Of a stretch of DNA of 45,819 bases, positions 23,059 to 32,819 are shown piece by piece (positions within the stretch are counted from its first letter, which is position 1; each line of letters starts with the position of its first letter). The position numbers and the translations under genes were made by a program. This stretch comes from Bacteroidales bacterium (GTDB taxonomy: Bacteria > Bacteroidota > Bacteroidia > Bacteroidales > UBA932). The stretch lies in the NCBI GenBank assembly GCA_017554135.1, contig JAFZIX010000275.1:1-45819 (forward strand). Reading direction: 5' to 3'. The notes under the pieces were generated by a model. That model ran no database searches. It had not been told where the DNA came from and was given only the letters and a program-made list of their open reading frames with translations.

Positions 23059-26000
23059 ATGAACGGAATTATTAAAAAGACAATTCTGGCAGTGCTGGCG
23101 CTGATAATCGGCACTGCCGCATGGGCGCAGACCATCACCGTCACCGGTGTGGTGAACGACGCTTCCGGAGAGCCTCTCCCCGGGGCGGCCGTAATGGTGA
23201 AAGGCACCAGGAACGGTGTCACCACCGACCTGGACGGCAGATATTCCATCAAAGCCGCGGCCGACGCGACCCTTTCTGTGGAGTGTCTTGGATACGAGAG
23301 TGTTTCTGAAAAGGTGGACGGCCGCAGGACCATCGACTTTTCCCTGCGTGAAGAAGCCAATATGATAGAGGCTCTGGTCGTCATCGGTTACGGTACGTCC
23401 AAGAAAACCGACCTCACCGGTTCGGTAGCTTCCGTCAAGATGACCGATATCAAGGATGCTCCGGTGCTTTCTGTGGACAACGCCCTTCAGGGCCGTATCG
23501 CCGGTGCGGACTTCATGTCCACCGACGGAGCTCCCGGCTCCACCACCACCATCCGTATCCGCGGAACACGTTCCATCACTGCTTCCAACGAGCCGCTCAT
23601 CATCGTGGACGGAATCACCGATGCCATCCACGACCTGAACGATATCAACCCGGACGATATCGCTTCCATCTCTGTCCTGAAGGACGCCTCCTCCACCGCA
23701 ATATACGGTTCCAGGGGCGCGAACGGCGTTATCATCGTCACCACCAAGGCGGGTATGGGAAGCGACCATCCGCGCATCTCCTTCAAGGCCGACCTGGGTA
23801 TAGCGGAACTGCCGAGAAGCCTCGATATAATGAACGCATCCGAGTTCGCCCAGTACCGCAACGACTACGCCTATTTCGGCAAGGACGCCAGTCATTCCGC
23901 GGTTGGTGCCTCGACTCCTCTGAGCGGTACCGTCTATCCCGACCCGCTCAGCCTTGGCGAGGGAACCGACTGGATAAAGGAGATCACCCGCAGGGCGGTC
24001 AACCAGAACTACGGTCTTTCCGTTACCGGAGGCGACAAGAACCATTCCTACTTCACCTCCCTCTCTTACAACGACACGGAGGGTATCGTGGACGGAACGG
24101 GCCAGAGGCGTTTCACCGGCCGAATCAAAGTTGACCGTAACCTGTTCCCCTGGCTCAAGGTGGGATACAACGGCTCCTATACCTACCGTATCACCGACGA
24201 GAACACCACGTCCATCGGCGGTAAGGAATGGTGGGGAGCGGCCCAGTACCTCTCGCCGATGATCAAGGTGACCGATTCCGAGAACCCCCTGTATAACCTG
24301 GGCTCCAAGATCAACACCCCGCGCTCCAAGATAGACCTCATCGACTACCAGACCGAGCGTCATTCCAGCAACCACTCCTTCAATGCGGAACTGAATCCCA
24401 TAAAGGACCTGCACATCAAGAGCCTGTTCTCGTACTATAACTATTTCCGTTCAACATTCCGTTACGATCCCGGCAACCTGCCCAACCGTACGGTCAACCA
24501 GGGCGGCGACGCCCAGAGGGCGGAATACCACGAGAAATCAATGTCCACCGAAACCACGGCGATGTATCACGGCTCTTTCGGCAAACACACCCTCGTGCCG
24601 CTGGTAGGTTTCTCCACATATAATTTCGACACCCGCAACTTCTCCCTCTCGGGAAAGGGATATATGGACGACGAGGTGAAATGGAATAATATGAACGCCG
24701 TGCTCGACAAGCAGACCTATTCCGCGGGAACCTCCATGAGCGAACGCAAGAAGATGTCTTTCTTCGGCCGTCTCGACTGGAACTACGATTCCCGTTATTA
24801 CATCACTGCGACCATGCGTTACGACGGTGCGTCGAACTTCGCGTCCAACCACAAATGGGCGCCTTTCCCGTCGGCGGCAATCAGGTGGAATATCTCTAAC
24901 GAGCGCTTCATGAAGGCCCTGCCGTGGGTGAACAACCTATCCGTGAGGTTCTCCGCCGGCCGTACCGGAAACGATGCCATCAGCGCCTATTATTCCCTGG
25001 CCGCCCTGTCCTCCACCACCGGAGGATACATCTTCGACGGCACCCAGCCGGTATCGTTCTATCAGAGCAGACTCAATCAGCCGGAACTCACCTGGGAAAA
25101 GACAGATTCCTATAACCTGGCAATCGAAGGCTCCTTCCTGAAAGACAGGATCATCTTCACGGCAGAGGCATACAAGTCATACACTTCCGACCTTCTGCTC
25201 CAGGTTCAGGTGGCCCAGCAGACGGGCTTCCACAACCATATGATGAACCTCGGCAAGGTTTCCAACCAGGGCGTCGAGTTTACCCTTGACACTCGTAACA
25301 TTGAAACCAAGAAGTTCCAGTGGACTACCACCTTCACGATTTCTCACAACGATCAGATGGTGCTCGACATCGGCTCCGAAGATTTCGTCTCCGCCCTGGA
25401 TTCTCCGGGAAACAATCCGTACCGCATGTACGGCTATGTCGCAGGCTATCCCCTCAACTCCCTCTGGGGATTCAAGTACGCCGGCGTATGGAAGAACGAC
25501 GAAGAGCGTGCCCGCAACGAGGTGACCAATTCCTATGTGAGCCTCACCTCCAAGTGGGAAGACGGAACGCCGCGCTACTATGATATCAACCACGACGGGG
25601 TACTCAACCAGCTCGACCTTATCTATCAGGGCAATGCCGATCCGTTCATCTACGGCGGTCTCCAGAACTCCTTCTACTGGAACAACTGGAAGCTGGGTGT
25701 TTACCTCTCGTATTCGCTGGGAGGAAAGATTTACAACTACGGCGAATTCTATATGTCGGGTGGTATGTACACCAACCAGTACCGGTATATGCTCAATTCC
25801 TGGCATCCCGAGAGGAATCCGGAAAGCAATATCCCCCGTGCCGGCTACACCGACGTCGCCATTCCTTCCGACTTCCTTATCCACGACGCTTCCTACCTGA
25901 GGATCAAGACCGTCAGCCTCGGCTACACCCTCAATCTCCAGAAGCGTTATCTCAGGGATATTACCTTCACGCTTTCCGGAGACAACCTGTATCTCTGGAA

Positions 26001-26124
26001 GAACTACAACGGCTTCGATCCGGACGTGAGTTCGGAGGGATCATCCTCTACCTTGCGTCGTGCGGATATCGGGGCATACCCGAAAGCCCGTACCATCACA
26101 TTCTCGGTTCAAGTCAGATACTAA
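23059..26124 (+). CDS. SusC/RagA-like TonB-dependent transporter (second pair)
   Basis: A 1021-residue outer-membrane transporter with classical architecture: signal peptide ending AAWAQ (~24), carboxypeptidase-regulatory-like domain (~27-105, TVTGVVNDASGEPLPGAAV, GVTTDLDGRYSI), TonB-box region EALVVIGYGTSKKTDLTGSV, and plug with IIVDGITD and SISVLKDASSTAIYGSRGAN. The barrel ends RTITFSVQVRY. Unlike the first SusC it has no STN domain, so it should import without signalling. It is followed six bases later by its SusD partner. A long antisense open frame over this gene is a codon-bias artefact. Confidence 0.96.
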   Translation: MNGIIKKTILAVLALIIGTAAWAQTITVTGVVNDASGEPLPGAAVMVKGTRNGVTTDLDGRYSIKAAADATLSVECLGYESVSEKVDGRRTIDFSLREEANMIEALVVIGYGTSKKTDLTGSVASVKMTDIKDAPVLSVDNALQGRIAGADFMSTDGAPGSTTTIRIRGTRSITASNEPLIIVDGITDAIHDLNDINPDDIASISVLKDASSTAIYGSRGANGVIIVTTKAGMGSDHPRISFKADLGIAELPRSLDIMNASEFAQYRNDYAYFGKDASHSAVGASTPLSGTVYPDPLSLGEGTDWIKEITRRAVNQNYGLSVTGGDKNHSYFTSLSYNDTEGIVDGTGQRRFTGRIKVDRNLFPWLKVGYNGSYTYRITDENTTSIGGKEWWGAAQYLSPMIKVTDSENPLYNLGSKINTPRSKIDLIDYQTERHSSNHSFNAELNPIKDLHIKSLFSYYNYFRSTFRYDPGNLPNRTVNQGGDAQRAEYHEKSMSTETTAMYHGSFGKHTLVPLVGFSTYNFDTRNFSLSGKGYMDDEVKWNNMNAVLDKQTYSAGTSMSERKKMSFFGRLDWNYDSRYYITATMRYDGASNFASNHKWAPFPSAAIRWNISNERFMKALPWVNNLSVRFSAGRTGNDAISAYYSLAALSSTTGGYIFDGTQPVSFYQSRLNQPELTWEKTDSYNLAIEGSFLKDRIIFTAEAYKSYTSDLLLQVQVAQQTGFHNHMMNLGKVSNQGVEFTLDTRNIETKKFQWTTTFTISHNDQMVLDIGSEDFVSALDSPGNNPYRMYGYVAGYPLNSLWGFKYAGVWKNDEERARNEVTNSYVSLTSKWEDGTPRYYDINHDGVLNQLDLIYQGNADPFIYGGLQNSFYWNNWKLGVYLSYSLGGKIYNYGEFYMSGGMYTNQYRYMLNSWHPERNPESNIPRAGYTDVAIPSDFLIHDASYLRIKTVSLGYTLNLQKRYLRDITFTLSGDNLYLWKNYNGFDPDVSSEGSSSTLRRADIGAYPKARTITFSVQVRY

Positions 26125-26129
26125 TAGCC

Positions 26130-27617
26130 ATGAAAAAATTATATAAGATTCTGATACTGGCCCTGGCTGTAACGTCCTGTTCCCTCGACGAGAACACCGA
26201 CGCCCTTTCCACCCCGGACAACTTCTTCCGAAAGTATTCCGAATGCCAGAGCGTGGTGAACGGCTGTTACACGCCCATAAAGAGCATCTACACCGCACCC
26301 TTCTTCATGGCCACAGAGTGCGCGTCCGACATCATGTGGATAGCCTCCGGCACCCTGGACGCCCAGCTCGACATATCCCCGGTAAAGCCGCGTTTCGGCG
26401 CCACCGTGTGGGACCAGTGTTACCAGGGCATACGCCGCTGCAATTTCGCAGTTTACGGAATAGAAAAGACCGATGCCGTCACTGAAGAACAGAGGATGTC
26501 TCTCCTCTGCGAAGCCAAGGCGCTGCGCGGCCTGTACTACTGGTTGCTCACGTCCTTCTTCGGGGATGTCCCGTTCTACCTGGAACCGATTCTCGACAAT
26601 GCCGCCCTCGAGCGGATCGCAGTCCTTCCCAGGATGTCGGCCGACACTACCAGGGCCGTTCTCGTGCGCGACCTGCAGCAGATAGCCCCGCTGGCCGCCC
26701 AGACACGTACGTCGGATAATGAAGGCGCCCGCCTGGGAGCATCCATGGCCTATATGCTCATAGCCGAGATGGCCGCATGGAACAAGGACTGGGACGCGGT
26801 CATCGAAGCGGTCGGCCATCTGGAAGACATCTACGGCGACCTCTCGAAATACGATCTCACCGAGAATACGCTCTGGCGCAACAAGAATACGCCGGAATCC
26901 ATATTCGAAGTTCAGCACACCTACGTCGAAGGCGGACTCAACTACACCTCCAACGTGGCCTGCGTAACCACTCCCAAGCGCAACAAGGACGATATCTACG
27001 ACGGAATTCATATTCCCGAACTCGGCAACGAGGCGACCACCTGGCAGAGCGCGCAGCCCTGTGTGTTCTTCAGCCAGGGCCTGCAGCCGAGAATGGGTAA
27101 AGACCTGCGCAAGGACATCAATTATGCCTGGGCTTACGAAGGCGAGATTTTCACCAGCCTGAAGAACGCGACCCGTCCGTGGATGGGACCCAAGTTCTGG
27201 TGCCCGGGAATGAAGGCCTCGGCCGACCACAACAACTACAAGGTGTTCCGCTATGCCGGTGCTCTGCTCCTCAAGGCTGAAGCCCTGTGCGAAACGGGCA
27301 GCAGCGCGGAAAGCGTGCGCTATCTGAATATGACACGTAACCGTGCGGGCCTTTCCGACTACGTCTTCCGTACCGACGTCCGTCTGCAGGAAGAGATACG
27401 TCTCGAGCGCGCCCGCGAACTCTTCGGCGAGTTCCAGCGCAAGTTCGACCTCGTTCGCTGGGACATCTGGTACAGGAGCGTGGTGGAATACAACGACTAC
27501 GGCACTCTGCTGAACAACGTCCTTCCTTGCCACCGCTATTATCCCATCCCCGATACCCAGGTGGTTTATTCCAAGTATAACCTTGACAATAATGAATATG
27601 CGCAATACGGTATGTAA
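26130..27617 (+). CDS. SusD/RagB-like nutrient-binding lipoprotein (second pair)
   Basis: A 495-residue surface lipoprotein (lipobox LAVTSCSLDEN, Cys14). SusD-family features include DALSTPDNFFRKYSECQSVVNGCY near the start, LLCEAKALRGLYYWLLTSFFGDVPFY, LLLKAEALCETGS and RLERARELFGEFQRKFDLVRWDIWY, with the terminal PIPDTQVVYSKYNLDNN. It is slightly shorter than the first SusD. It partners the SusC gene immediately upstream, and its 3' end overlaps the start region of the next lipoprotein gene by about 26 bases. Confidence 0.95.
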   Translation: MKKLYKILILALAVTSCSLDENTDALSTPDNFFRKYSECQSVVNGCYTPIKSIYTAPFFMATECASDIMWIASGTLDAQLDISPVKPRFGATVWDQCYQGIRRCNFAVYGIEKTDAVTEEQRMSLLCEAKALRGLYYWLLTSFFGDVPFYLEPILDNAALERIAVLPRMSADTTRAVLVRDLQQIAPLAAQTRTSDNEGARLGASMAYMLIAEMAAWNKDWDAVIEAVGHLEDIYGDLSKYDLTENTLWRNKNTPESIFEVQHTYVEGGLNYTSNVACVTTPKRNKDDIYDGIHIPELGNEATTWQSAQPCVFFSQGLQPRMGKDLRKDINYAWAYEGEIFTSLKNATRPWMGPKFWCPGMKASADHNNYKVFRYAGALLLKAEALCETGSSAESVRYLNMTRNRAGLSDYVFRTDVRLQEEIRLERARELFGEFQRKFDLVRWDIWYRSVVEYNDYGTLLNNVLPCHRYYPIPDTQVVYSKYNLDNNEYAQYGM

Positions 27618-28566
27618 GATACTCGTCCTGGCGGCTATGGTTGCCGCCTGCGACAAGCCATATGAAATGGATCTTCCGCTTTCGGTGGACGGACGCCACA
27701 TCACACTGTCGAAAGACGGCGGCTCCACCCACGTGCTGGTATATTCCACCGGAGACTGGACGGCGCATTTCGATCACAGCGTGCGCTGGGCGGCAATCGA
27801 CCGCACTTCCGGCCACGGCAACTCCGAACTCGTCTTCTCGTTCGGCGCCAACTATGGCATCGCCCGCCAGGTTGGGATTGTGCTGGAGAGCGGCTCTGTG
27901 CGCGATACTGTCTTTATGTTGCAGAACGGTCCCGTCACCACCCCGTCGTTCCGTTTCACCGACGCTTCCGTTCCAATCCTGAGGGTTGGCGGAGAGGTGC
28001 GTGTATCGGCGACCAGCAACCTTTACTACAGCGCGGATGCGCTGGTGGCGAAGGCCATCTATACCACACCGGAAAACGTGAAGGACACCGTTGTCATCAC
28101 CGGCAACGATTCCGACCCGTCGCACTGGATCCTATCCGCCACTCCCGCTTGGAACGGACTTGCTTTTACGGTGGCGGACAATGCTTCCGGGAGTCTGCGT
28201 AACGCACAGATTCTTATGAACATCAACGATCCCACCGGGCGTACGCTTAAGAGCGTGATAACCGTGAACCAGACCATGGACGGTCCGAAATTCACCCTCA
28301 AAAGCGTAAGCGGAACCTATGAAAAAGAGGCCGCGACCGTGACGGCGGAGACGACTCTCAACAATATCTATCCGTACGGCGTCTCCATCACGGTACCGGA
28401 GACCTGCGACTGGATAAGCGCCCTGCGGCTCACTTCCCAGGGCCTTCAGTTCAATCTGTCGGAAAACGTTTCCGGAAAACTGCGTTCGGCAAAGATCAGC
28501 ATCGATTTCACCGATGATTCCGGAGCTAACGTAAAGGCATCATTTACTGTCATGCAAAAGGGTTAG
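27592..28566 (+). CDS. BACON-domain lipoprotein
   Basis: A 324-residue lipoprotein starting MNMRNTVCKILVLAAMVAACDK (an ATG at 27598 is also possible; the TTG at 27583 is less likely). After the lipobox there is a BACON domain (~25-105: HITLSKDGGSTHVLVYSTGD, RWAAIDRTSGHGNSELVFSF, VRDTVFMLQNG), a domain associated in the Bacteroidota with mucin or glycan binding. Two further repeats of the same general fold appear to follow (~110-210 and ~215-320, e.g. TCDWISALRLTSQGLQFNLSENVSG). No enzymatic motif is visible. The position after SusC/SusD suggests a SusE-like surface binding protein. Confidence 0.85.
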   Translation: MNMRNTVCKILVLAAMVAACDKPYEMDLPLSVDGRHITLSKDGGSTHVLVYSTGDWTAHFDHSVRWAAIDRTSGHGNSELVFSFGANYGIARQVGIVLESGSVRDTVFMLQNGPVTTPSFRFTDASVPILRVGGEVRVSATSNLYYSADALVAKAIYTTPENVKDTVVITGNDSDPSHWILSATPAWNGLAFTVADNASGSLRNAQILMNINDPTGRTLKSVITVNQTMDGPKFTLKSVSGTYEKEAATVTAETTLNNIYPYGVSITVPETCDWISALRLTSQGLQFNLSENVSGKLRSAKISIDFTDDSGANVKASFTVMQKG

Positions 28567-28569
28567 TAT

Positions 28570-30948
28570 ATGAAAAAGACAATAATTATACTGGCATCTC
28601 TTCTCCTGCTTGCCGCCTGCAAGGTGGACGACTCCGCCTTCGTTCCTCTCGTGGAACTGGGTACTCCGGAGGAGTCTTATCTGCTCGAAGCGGACGGAGG
28701 AAAGATAGACCTTCAGATCTTCTCCAACAGCGACTATACCGTAAAGCTCGACAGGGAAGCCTCCTGGCTTACCCTCGGGGCGACCGAAGGCAGGGGTGAC
28801 GGAGTTCTCTCCGTTACCGCAGCGCTCAACGAAGGTTTCCGCCGCATGGCCGGCGTGGTGCTCTGCTCGGAACTTGACACGCGTCGCGACACCGTGCTGA
28901 TCAAGCAGAAAGGAATGATGGAAACCACCCTTTCCATCGCCAACACCTCAATAGTCGGAGCGGGTAAGGGCGGGACAACAGAGGCCCCGATCAATACCAA
29001 TATCGACTTCAGCGAGATGCAGGTTGTCGTCAACTATCTGGAAGACAGCGACTGGATTACCGGAGTGACCATCGAAGGCGGGAACATAGAGATTACTACG
29101 CTTCCCAACGAAGACCCGGTAAAGGTGCGCACCGCCGCGATTGTCCTGTCTTTTATGGACGGTTGGGGCGAACTGTTCGAGCTGCAGCTTAACTTCTCCC
29201 AGAAAAACGCCAATGAGATCCTTGGCGAGCTCATCTCCCTGGCAGACCTCAAGAGCTTCTATGAGGACGGGGTCATCAACGAAGACATCCTCGTGGAAGG
29301 CATTGTGGTGAGCAATACTCCGGGCGGCAACGCCGGAGAGAACGAGCAGAAGACAACGTCTTCCATCGATTACAGCGGCAGCAAGAGCACCGTTTACCTG
29401 GAAGCTTACGACGGCAGCTGCGGGGTGATGCTCCTTACGGCCACTCCCGAAGACAACATCTTCAACCGTTATGACCACGTCACCGTCCGTATCAAGGGAA
29501 CGGAACTGGAGAAAAACAAGGAACCGACCCGTTTCTGCGTCAAAGGCGTCGCATCATCGATGATTGTCTCCCAGACGGCCGGCAGCAAGAGCGACGTCCC
29601 GGTAAAAGTAAAGGCATTCAAAGACCTTACCGACGACGACATCTTCACGTACGTTACCCTGAAAGACGTGGAGTTCCCGCTGCGCAAGGGAGCCATCATG
29701 CCGATCAATGAGGGCTACTCCATTGCCAGCAACGTGAACCGCATAAGCAAGTATCCGCGTCTTCTTCGCGACAAGGATGGGAACAGCTTCTATATGTACA
29801 CCAATTCCGTGTGTCTTTACCGTAACGACGGAACCCGCCTTCCATACGGCAGCGGCAATGTCTCGGGTGTGATAGTGCACGAGCGTTATTCCCGTTTCAC
29901 CTGGAAGCAGGGAGCCGACCTTCTGGACATCGATATGGACCAGGAACTCGGGAACATCGGCCGCTACCAGATCCGCCATCAGGACAAGGAGGACATCTGG
30001 GGCGAGATGAATGACAGCGTGGAAGACAGCTTCTCCGCCCTGCTCACCGAGTACCGTTTCTGGAATCCGGATCCGGCCGACTCCGTGATGCGTCCGACCT
30101 ATGGCACCAACGGCTGGTTCACTCACACATATCAGAAGAAATACACCGGATCCGACATCAAGGATTTCACTTATGATGTTGAGGATTTCCGCAGAGGCCA
30201 GCACCTGCAGTCGGAAGTGTGCTTCAGTTATCTCGGTCCGATGGGAATGAATGCCGACTATTTGTTCGGTCTCCATCCGGGCAATGTGAACGGACTCGGC
30301 ATCGTGCTCGATCCGGCAAAAGAACACTGGAACGCGGAAATGGACGACTGGGTTGCGGAGAACAAGGACGGCAATCCAGAATGGATGGAAGGTTCTGTAA
30401 CCGATGAGGAGAACAAAATCCGCATCGCCAACGGCGGTAACATGTTTGGCCGTACCTGGTGTGCAGCCGACACCTACTGCACTTTCCGTTCGCAGAACTG
30501 GTGGGACTACGACCTCGGCCGCGGTTACGCCTGGATGCTGAACTTCTCAACCGAGGGCGTTGCCACCGACCATCTGTCCCTCCAGATTTCCCAGCTCAAT
30601 ACCGCACAGAAGTTCTATGCTCCGCGTTATTGGAAAGCCGAATGGAGTGAAGTGGATTCGATGAATCCGGCCGATGACGATAAGTGGCATCTCATCGCCG
30701 AATACACTGTTCCCGACATTTCACAGTGGTCGAACACTCTGTACAGTTCGATTGTCGGATTCAAGTCGATGGACTTCCCCCTCCCGCTTGAAATGCTTGG
30801 AAAGCGCAATGTTTACATCCGTCTGATGCCCACGTCCGACGTCTGTTCCGACGGCGGCGACTATGCGGATGCCGTGATGGGGACCGAAACGGGCAGCGGC
30901 TATCACGATAACACTATAGAGTATATAGCAATACGTTATAACAAATAA
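28570..30948 (+). CDS. Lipoprotein with BACON and DUF5689 domains
   Basis: A 792-residue lipoprotein (lipobox LLLLAACKVDD, Cys17). It begins with a BACON-like domain (~30-115, SNSDYTVKLDREASWLTLGA), then a second Ig-like/BACON-related stretch (~117-215). Next is a DUF5689 domain (~217-460: ELISLADLKSFYEDG, NEDILVEGIVVSN, FNRYDHVTVRIKGTELEKN, DDIFTYVTLKDVEF), an OB-fold-like domain often found beside EEP-type phosphoesterases. The ~300-residue C-terminus is unassigned but rich in aromatic binding-type segments (FRSQNWWDYDLGRGYAWMLN). The gene starts four bases after the previous stop. It is likely a large surface ligand-binding protein. Confidence 0.8.
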   Translation: MKKTIIILASLLLLAACKVDDSAFVPLVELGTPEESYLLEADGGKIDLQIFSNSDYTVKLDREASWLTLGATEGRGDGVLSVTAALNEGFRRMAGVVLCSELDTRRDTVLIKQKGMMETTLSIANTSIVGAGKGGTTEAPINTNIDFSEMQVVVNYLEDSDWITGVTIEGGNIEITTLPNEDPVKVRTAAIVLSFMDGWGELFELQLNFSQKNANEILGELISLADLKSFYEDGVINEDILVEGIVVSNTPGGNAGENEQKTTSSIDYSGSKSTVYLEAYDGSCGVMLLTATPEDNIFNRYDHVTVRIKGTELEKNKEPTRFCVKGVASSMIVSQTAGSKSDVPVKVKAFKDLTDDDIFTYVTLKDVEFPLRKGAIMPINEGYSIASNVNRISKYPRLLRDKDGNSFYMYTNSVCLYRNDGTRLPYGSGNVSGVIVHERYSRFTWKQGADLLDIDMDQELGNIGRYQIRHQDKEDIWGEMNDSVEDSFSALLTEYRFWNPDPADSVMRPTYGTNGWFTHTYQKKYTGSDIKDFTYDVEDFRRGQHLQSEVCFSYLGPMGMNADYLFGLHPGNVNGLGIVLDPAKEHWNAEMDDWVAENKDGNPEWMEGSVTDEENKIRIANGGNMFGRTWCAADTYCTFRSQNWWDYDLGRGYAWMLNFSTEGVATDHLSLQISQLNTAQKFYAPRYWKAEWSEVDSMNPADDDKWHLIAEYTVPDISQWSNTLYSSIVGFKSMDFPLPLEMLGKRNVYIRLMPTSDVCSDGGDYADAVMGTETGSGYHDNTIEYIAIRYNK

Positions 30949-30968
30949 CCCTATTAAAACACAAAACA

Positions 30969-32816
30969 ATGAAAAAGTTATTATTGATTGCGGCAGCAGC
31001 CATCGTGGCTTTCGCCGCCTGTCAGAAAGACCCGGAAGATACCGGCAAACAGGAAGCTAAGGCTCCCGTTCTGACAAAGATTCAGCCTTCAAGCGGCTAC
31101 GCCGGAGACGTGGCGACCATTACCGGTGAGAACTTCTCCGCCAAAGCAGCTGACAACAAGGTTGTCGTCGGCACTGCCGAAGCTGAGGTGAAGGAAGCTA
31201 CTGCTACCACCCTCAAGATCGTCCTTCCCGAGAATCCTGAAGGAGCGGCAAAGATTGCCGTTACCGTGGGCGGAAAGAGCTCCAAGGAGGATATCACTTT
31301 CACCTATCTGAAGCTCGTCCTTCCCATGACCGTGAGCGGAATCGCTCCTGCAGAGGCGAAGATCGGCGACGTGGTTGTCATTTCAGGTGAGAATTTCGGC
31401 ACCGATCCCAGCGCTGTCACCGTTCTCTTCGGAGAGGCTGTAGCAGAGATCAAGACCATCACCGAAACCGCTATCACCGTCATCGTTCCCGAAGGGAATG
31501 GCGATGTGGCCGTTCTGGTGCTTAAGGGCGACGAGACATCCGATCCTCAGATGTTCACCTACAAGTTCGACCGCGTGATCACGATCACCGAGGTTTCCCC
31601 GCTTATGGTCACCAAGGATGACGAAGTTACCGTTGTGGGTACCGGTTTCACCGATAATGTTGAGGACGTAACCGTTCTTTTCGGTGAAACAGAGGCTACT
31701 GTCACCGTTTCCGGTGAAGACGGCATCAAGTTCGACGTCCCCGCCGGTCTTGAGAGCCTCAAGGATTACGAGATCACAATCAAGGTAGCGGGTGCAGCGC
31801 CGGTTACCGCAGGTCTCGTCCGTTTCTATCAGGTTGCGAAATATCGTGTTGATTGCGTCCTTGGTAATTTCACCAGCGGCACTTCCACCAACATCGAAGG
31901 TGTCGGCCTCGCGGCTAACATCGCAATGCCAGAATGTATGGCACTCAACCCCGACGGAACAGAGATCTGGACAACCAGCCGCGGCGGCTCCGGTGACTAT
32001 CACGGAATTCAGCGCATCAATCTCACCAACATGGAGATGAAGATGGTTGCAACGAAAAATGAGATCGGCACGGGTAAATATCCTTGGGGAGGCGCATTCA
32101 ACTCAAAGGGTGAGTTCCACGTGTGTCTTAAAGCTACCGGCTCTTTCGGTAAAGTTGTGGACGGCGAATACACCGCATACTCAATCTTCAAGGAAGACGG
32201 TACGACAAAGGCTGCTGCCGTCCCGATGACCTGCATCTTCGACGCCAGCGACAATATGTACATCGCAAACCGCGATGCCAAGGAAGTTGTGGTTGCATAC
32301 GACGGAAAGTATGTCAAGTCCTATACTGATGCTCCGACCGGCATCTACACAATCGCTTTCAATCCCGAAAAGACCATCATCGCTGTCGGATGTAACGGCG
32401 GCTACAAGATGTCTCTGCTCGATGTTGAGAAAGGCGAGTACACCGTAGTTGCAGGAACAGGTACCAAGCCGACGAAGGATAATTATACCGATGGAGACGC
32501 GGGCAACCCGCAGTCTGCCATCATCGGCGCAATCTGCGGTATCTATTGGGACAACGACGGCTGTATCTATTTCAACGATCAGACCTCTCTTACCTTCCGT
32601 GTTCTCATCCCCGGAGTCGGTGGAGATTATTCCAAGGGTGTTGTCAAGACACTCGCCGGACAGCCTCTAACAAGTGGTTGTGTTGACGGCGACGGCCTCT
32701 CTGAAGTAAAATTCAGGGCCCAGGGCATGCTCACCAAGGATCCCAAGACCGGATTCTTCTATATGGCGGACGGCGGTAGCCATCGCGTTCGCAAGATTTC
32801 TGTCGTTGCAGAATAA
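30969..32816 (+). CDS. IPT/TIG-NHL repeat lipoprotein
   Basis: A 615-residue lipoprotein (Cys18 in IVAFAACQKD). Three IPT/TIG domains come first (each with a PxSGxxGDxVTITGxNF-like core: ~36-115, ~118-200, ~203-290). A C-terminal beta-propeller of NHL type follows (~300-615, for example ALNPDGTEIWTTSRGG, CIFDASDNMYIANRDAKEVV, GFFYMADGGSHRVRKI). This architecture is common as the extra surface binding protein downstream of SusCD in Bacteroidota glycan loci. It has no catalytic motifs. It begins 20 bases after the DUF5689 gene with the only slightly longer gap in this stretch of the operon. Confidence 0.9.
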   Translation: MKKLLLIAAAAIVAFAACQKDPEDTGKQEAKAPVLTKIQPSSGYAGDVATITGENFSAKAADNKVVVGTAEAEVKEATATTLKIVLPENPEGAAKIAVTVGGKSSKEDITFTYLKLVLPMTVSGIAPAEAKIGDVVVISGENFGTDPSAVTVLFGEAVAEIKTITETAITVIVPEGNGDVAVLVLKGDETSDPQMFTYKFDRVITITEVSPLMVTKDDEVTVVGTGFTDNVEDVTVLFGETEATVTVSGEDGIKFDVPAGLESLKDYEITIKVAGAAPVTAGLVRFYQVAKYRVDCVLGNFTSGTSTNIEGVGLAANIAMPECMALNPDGTEIWTTSRGGSGDYHGIQRINLTNMEMKMVATKNEIGTGKYPWGGAFNSKGEFHVCLKATGSFGKVVDGEYTAYSIFKEDGTTKAAAVPMTCIFDASDNMYIANRDAKEVVVAYDGKYVKSYTDAPTGIYTIAFNPEKTIIAVGCNGGYKMSLLDVEKGEYTVVAGTGTKPTKDNYTDGDAGNPQSAIIGAICGIYWDNDGCIYFNDQTSLTFRVLIPGVGGDYSKGVVKTLAGQPLTSGCVDGDGLSEVKFRAQGMLTKDPKTGFFYMADGGSHRVRKISVVAE

Positions 32817-32819
32817 ACT

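Noticed and set aside
23041..24414. 457-codon minus-strand open frame antisense to the second SusC
   Set aside because: The plus-strand frame is an unmistakable SusC with correct spacing to SusD. The antisense translation has no recognisable domain and reflects the G/C-biased third positions.
26139..27749. 536-codon minus-strand open frame antisense to the second SusD
   Set aside because: Mirror of a clear SusD-family gene; no family features, and it would span the boundary of two plus-strand genes.
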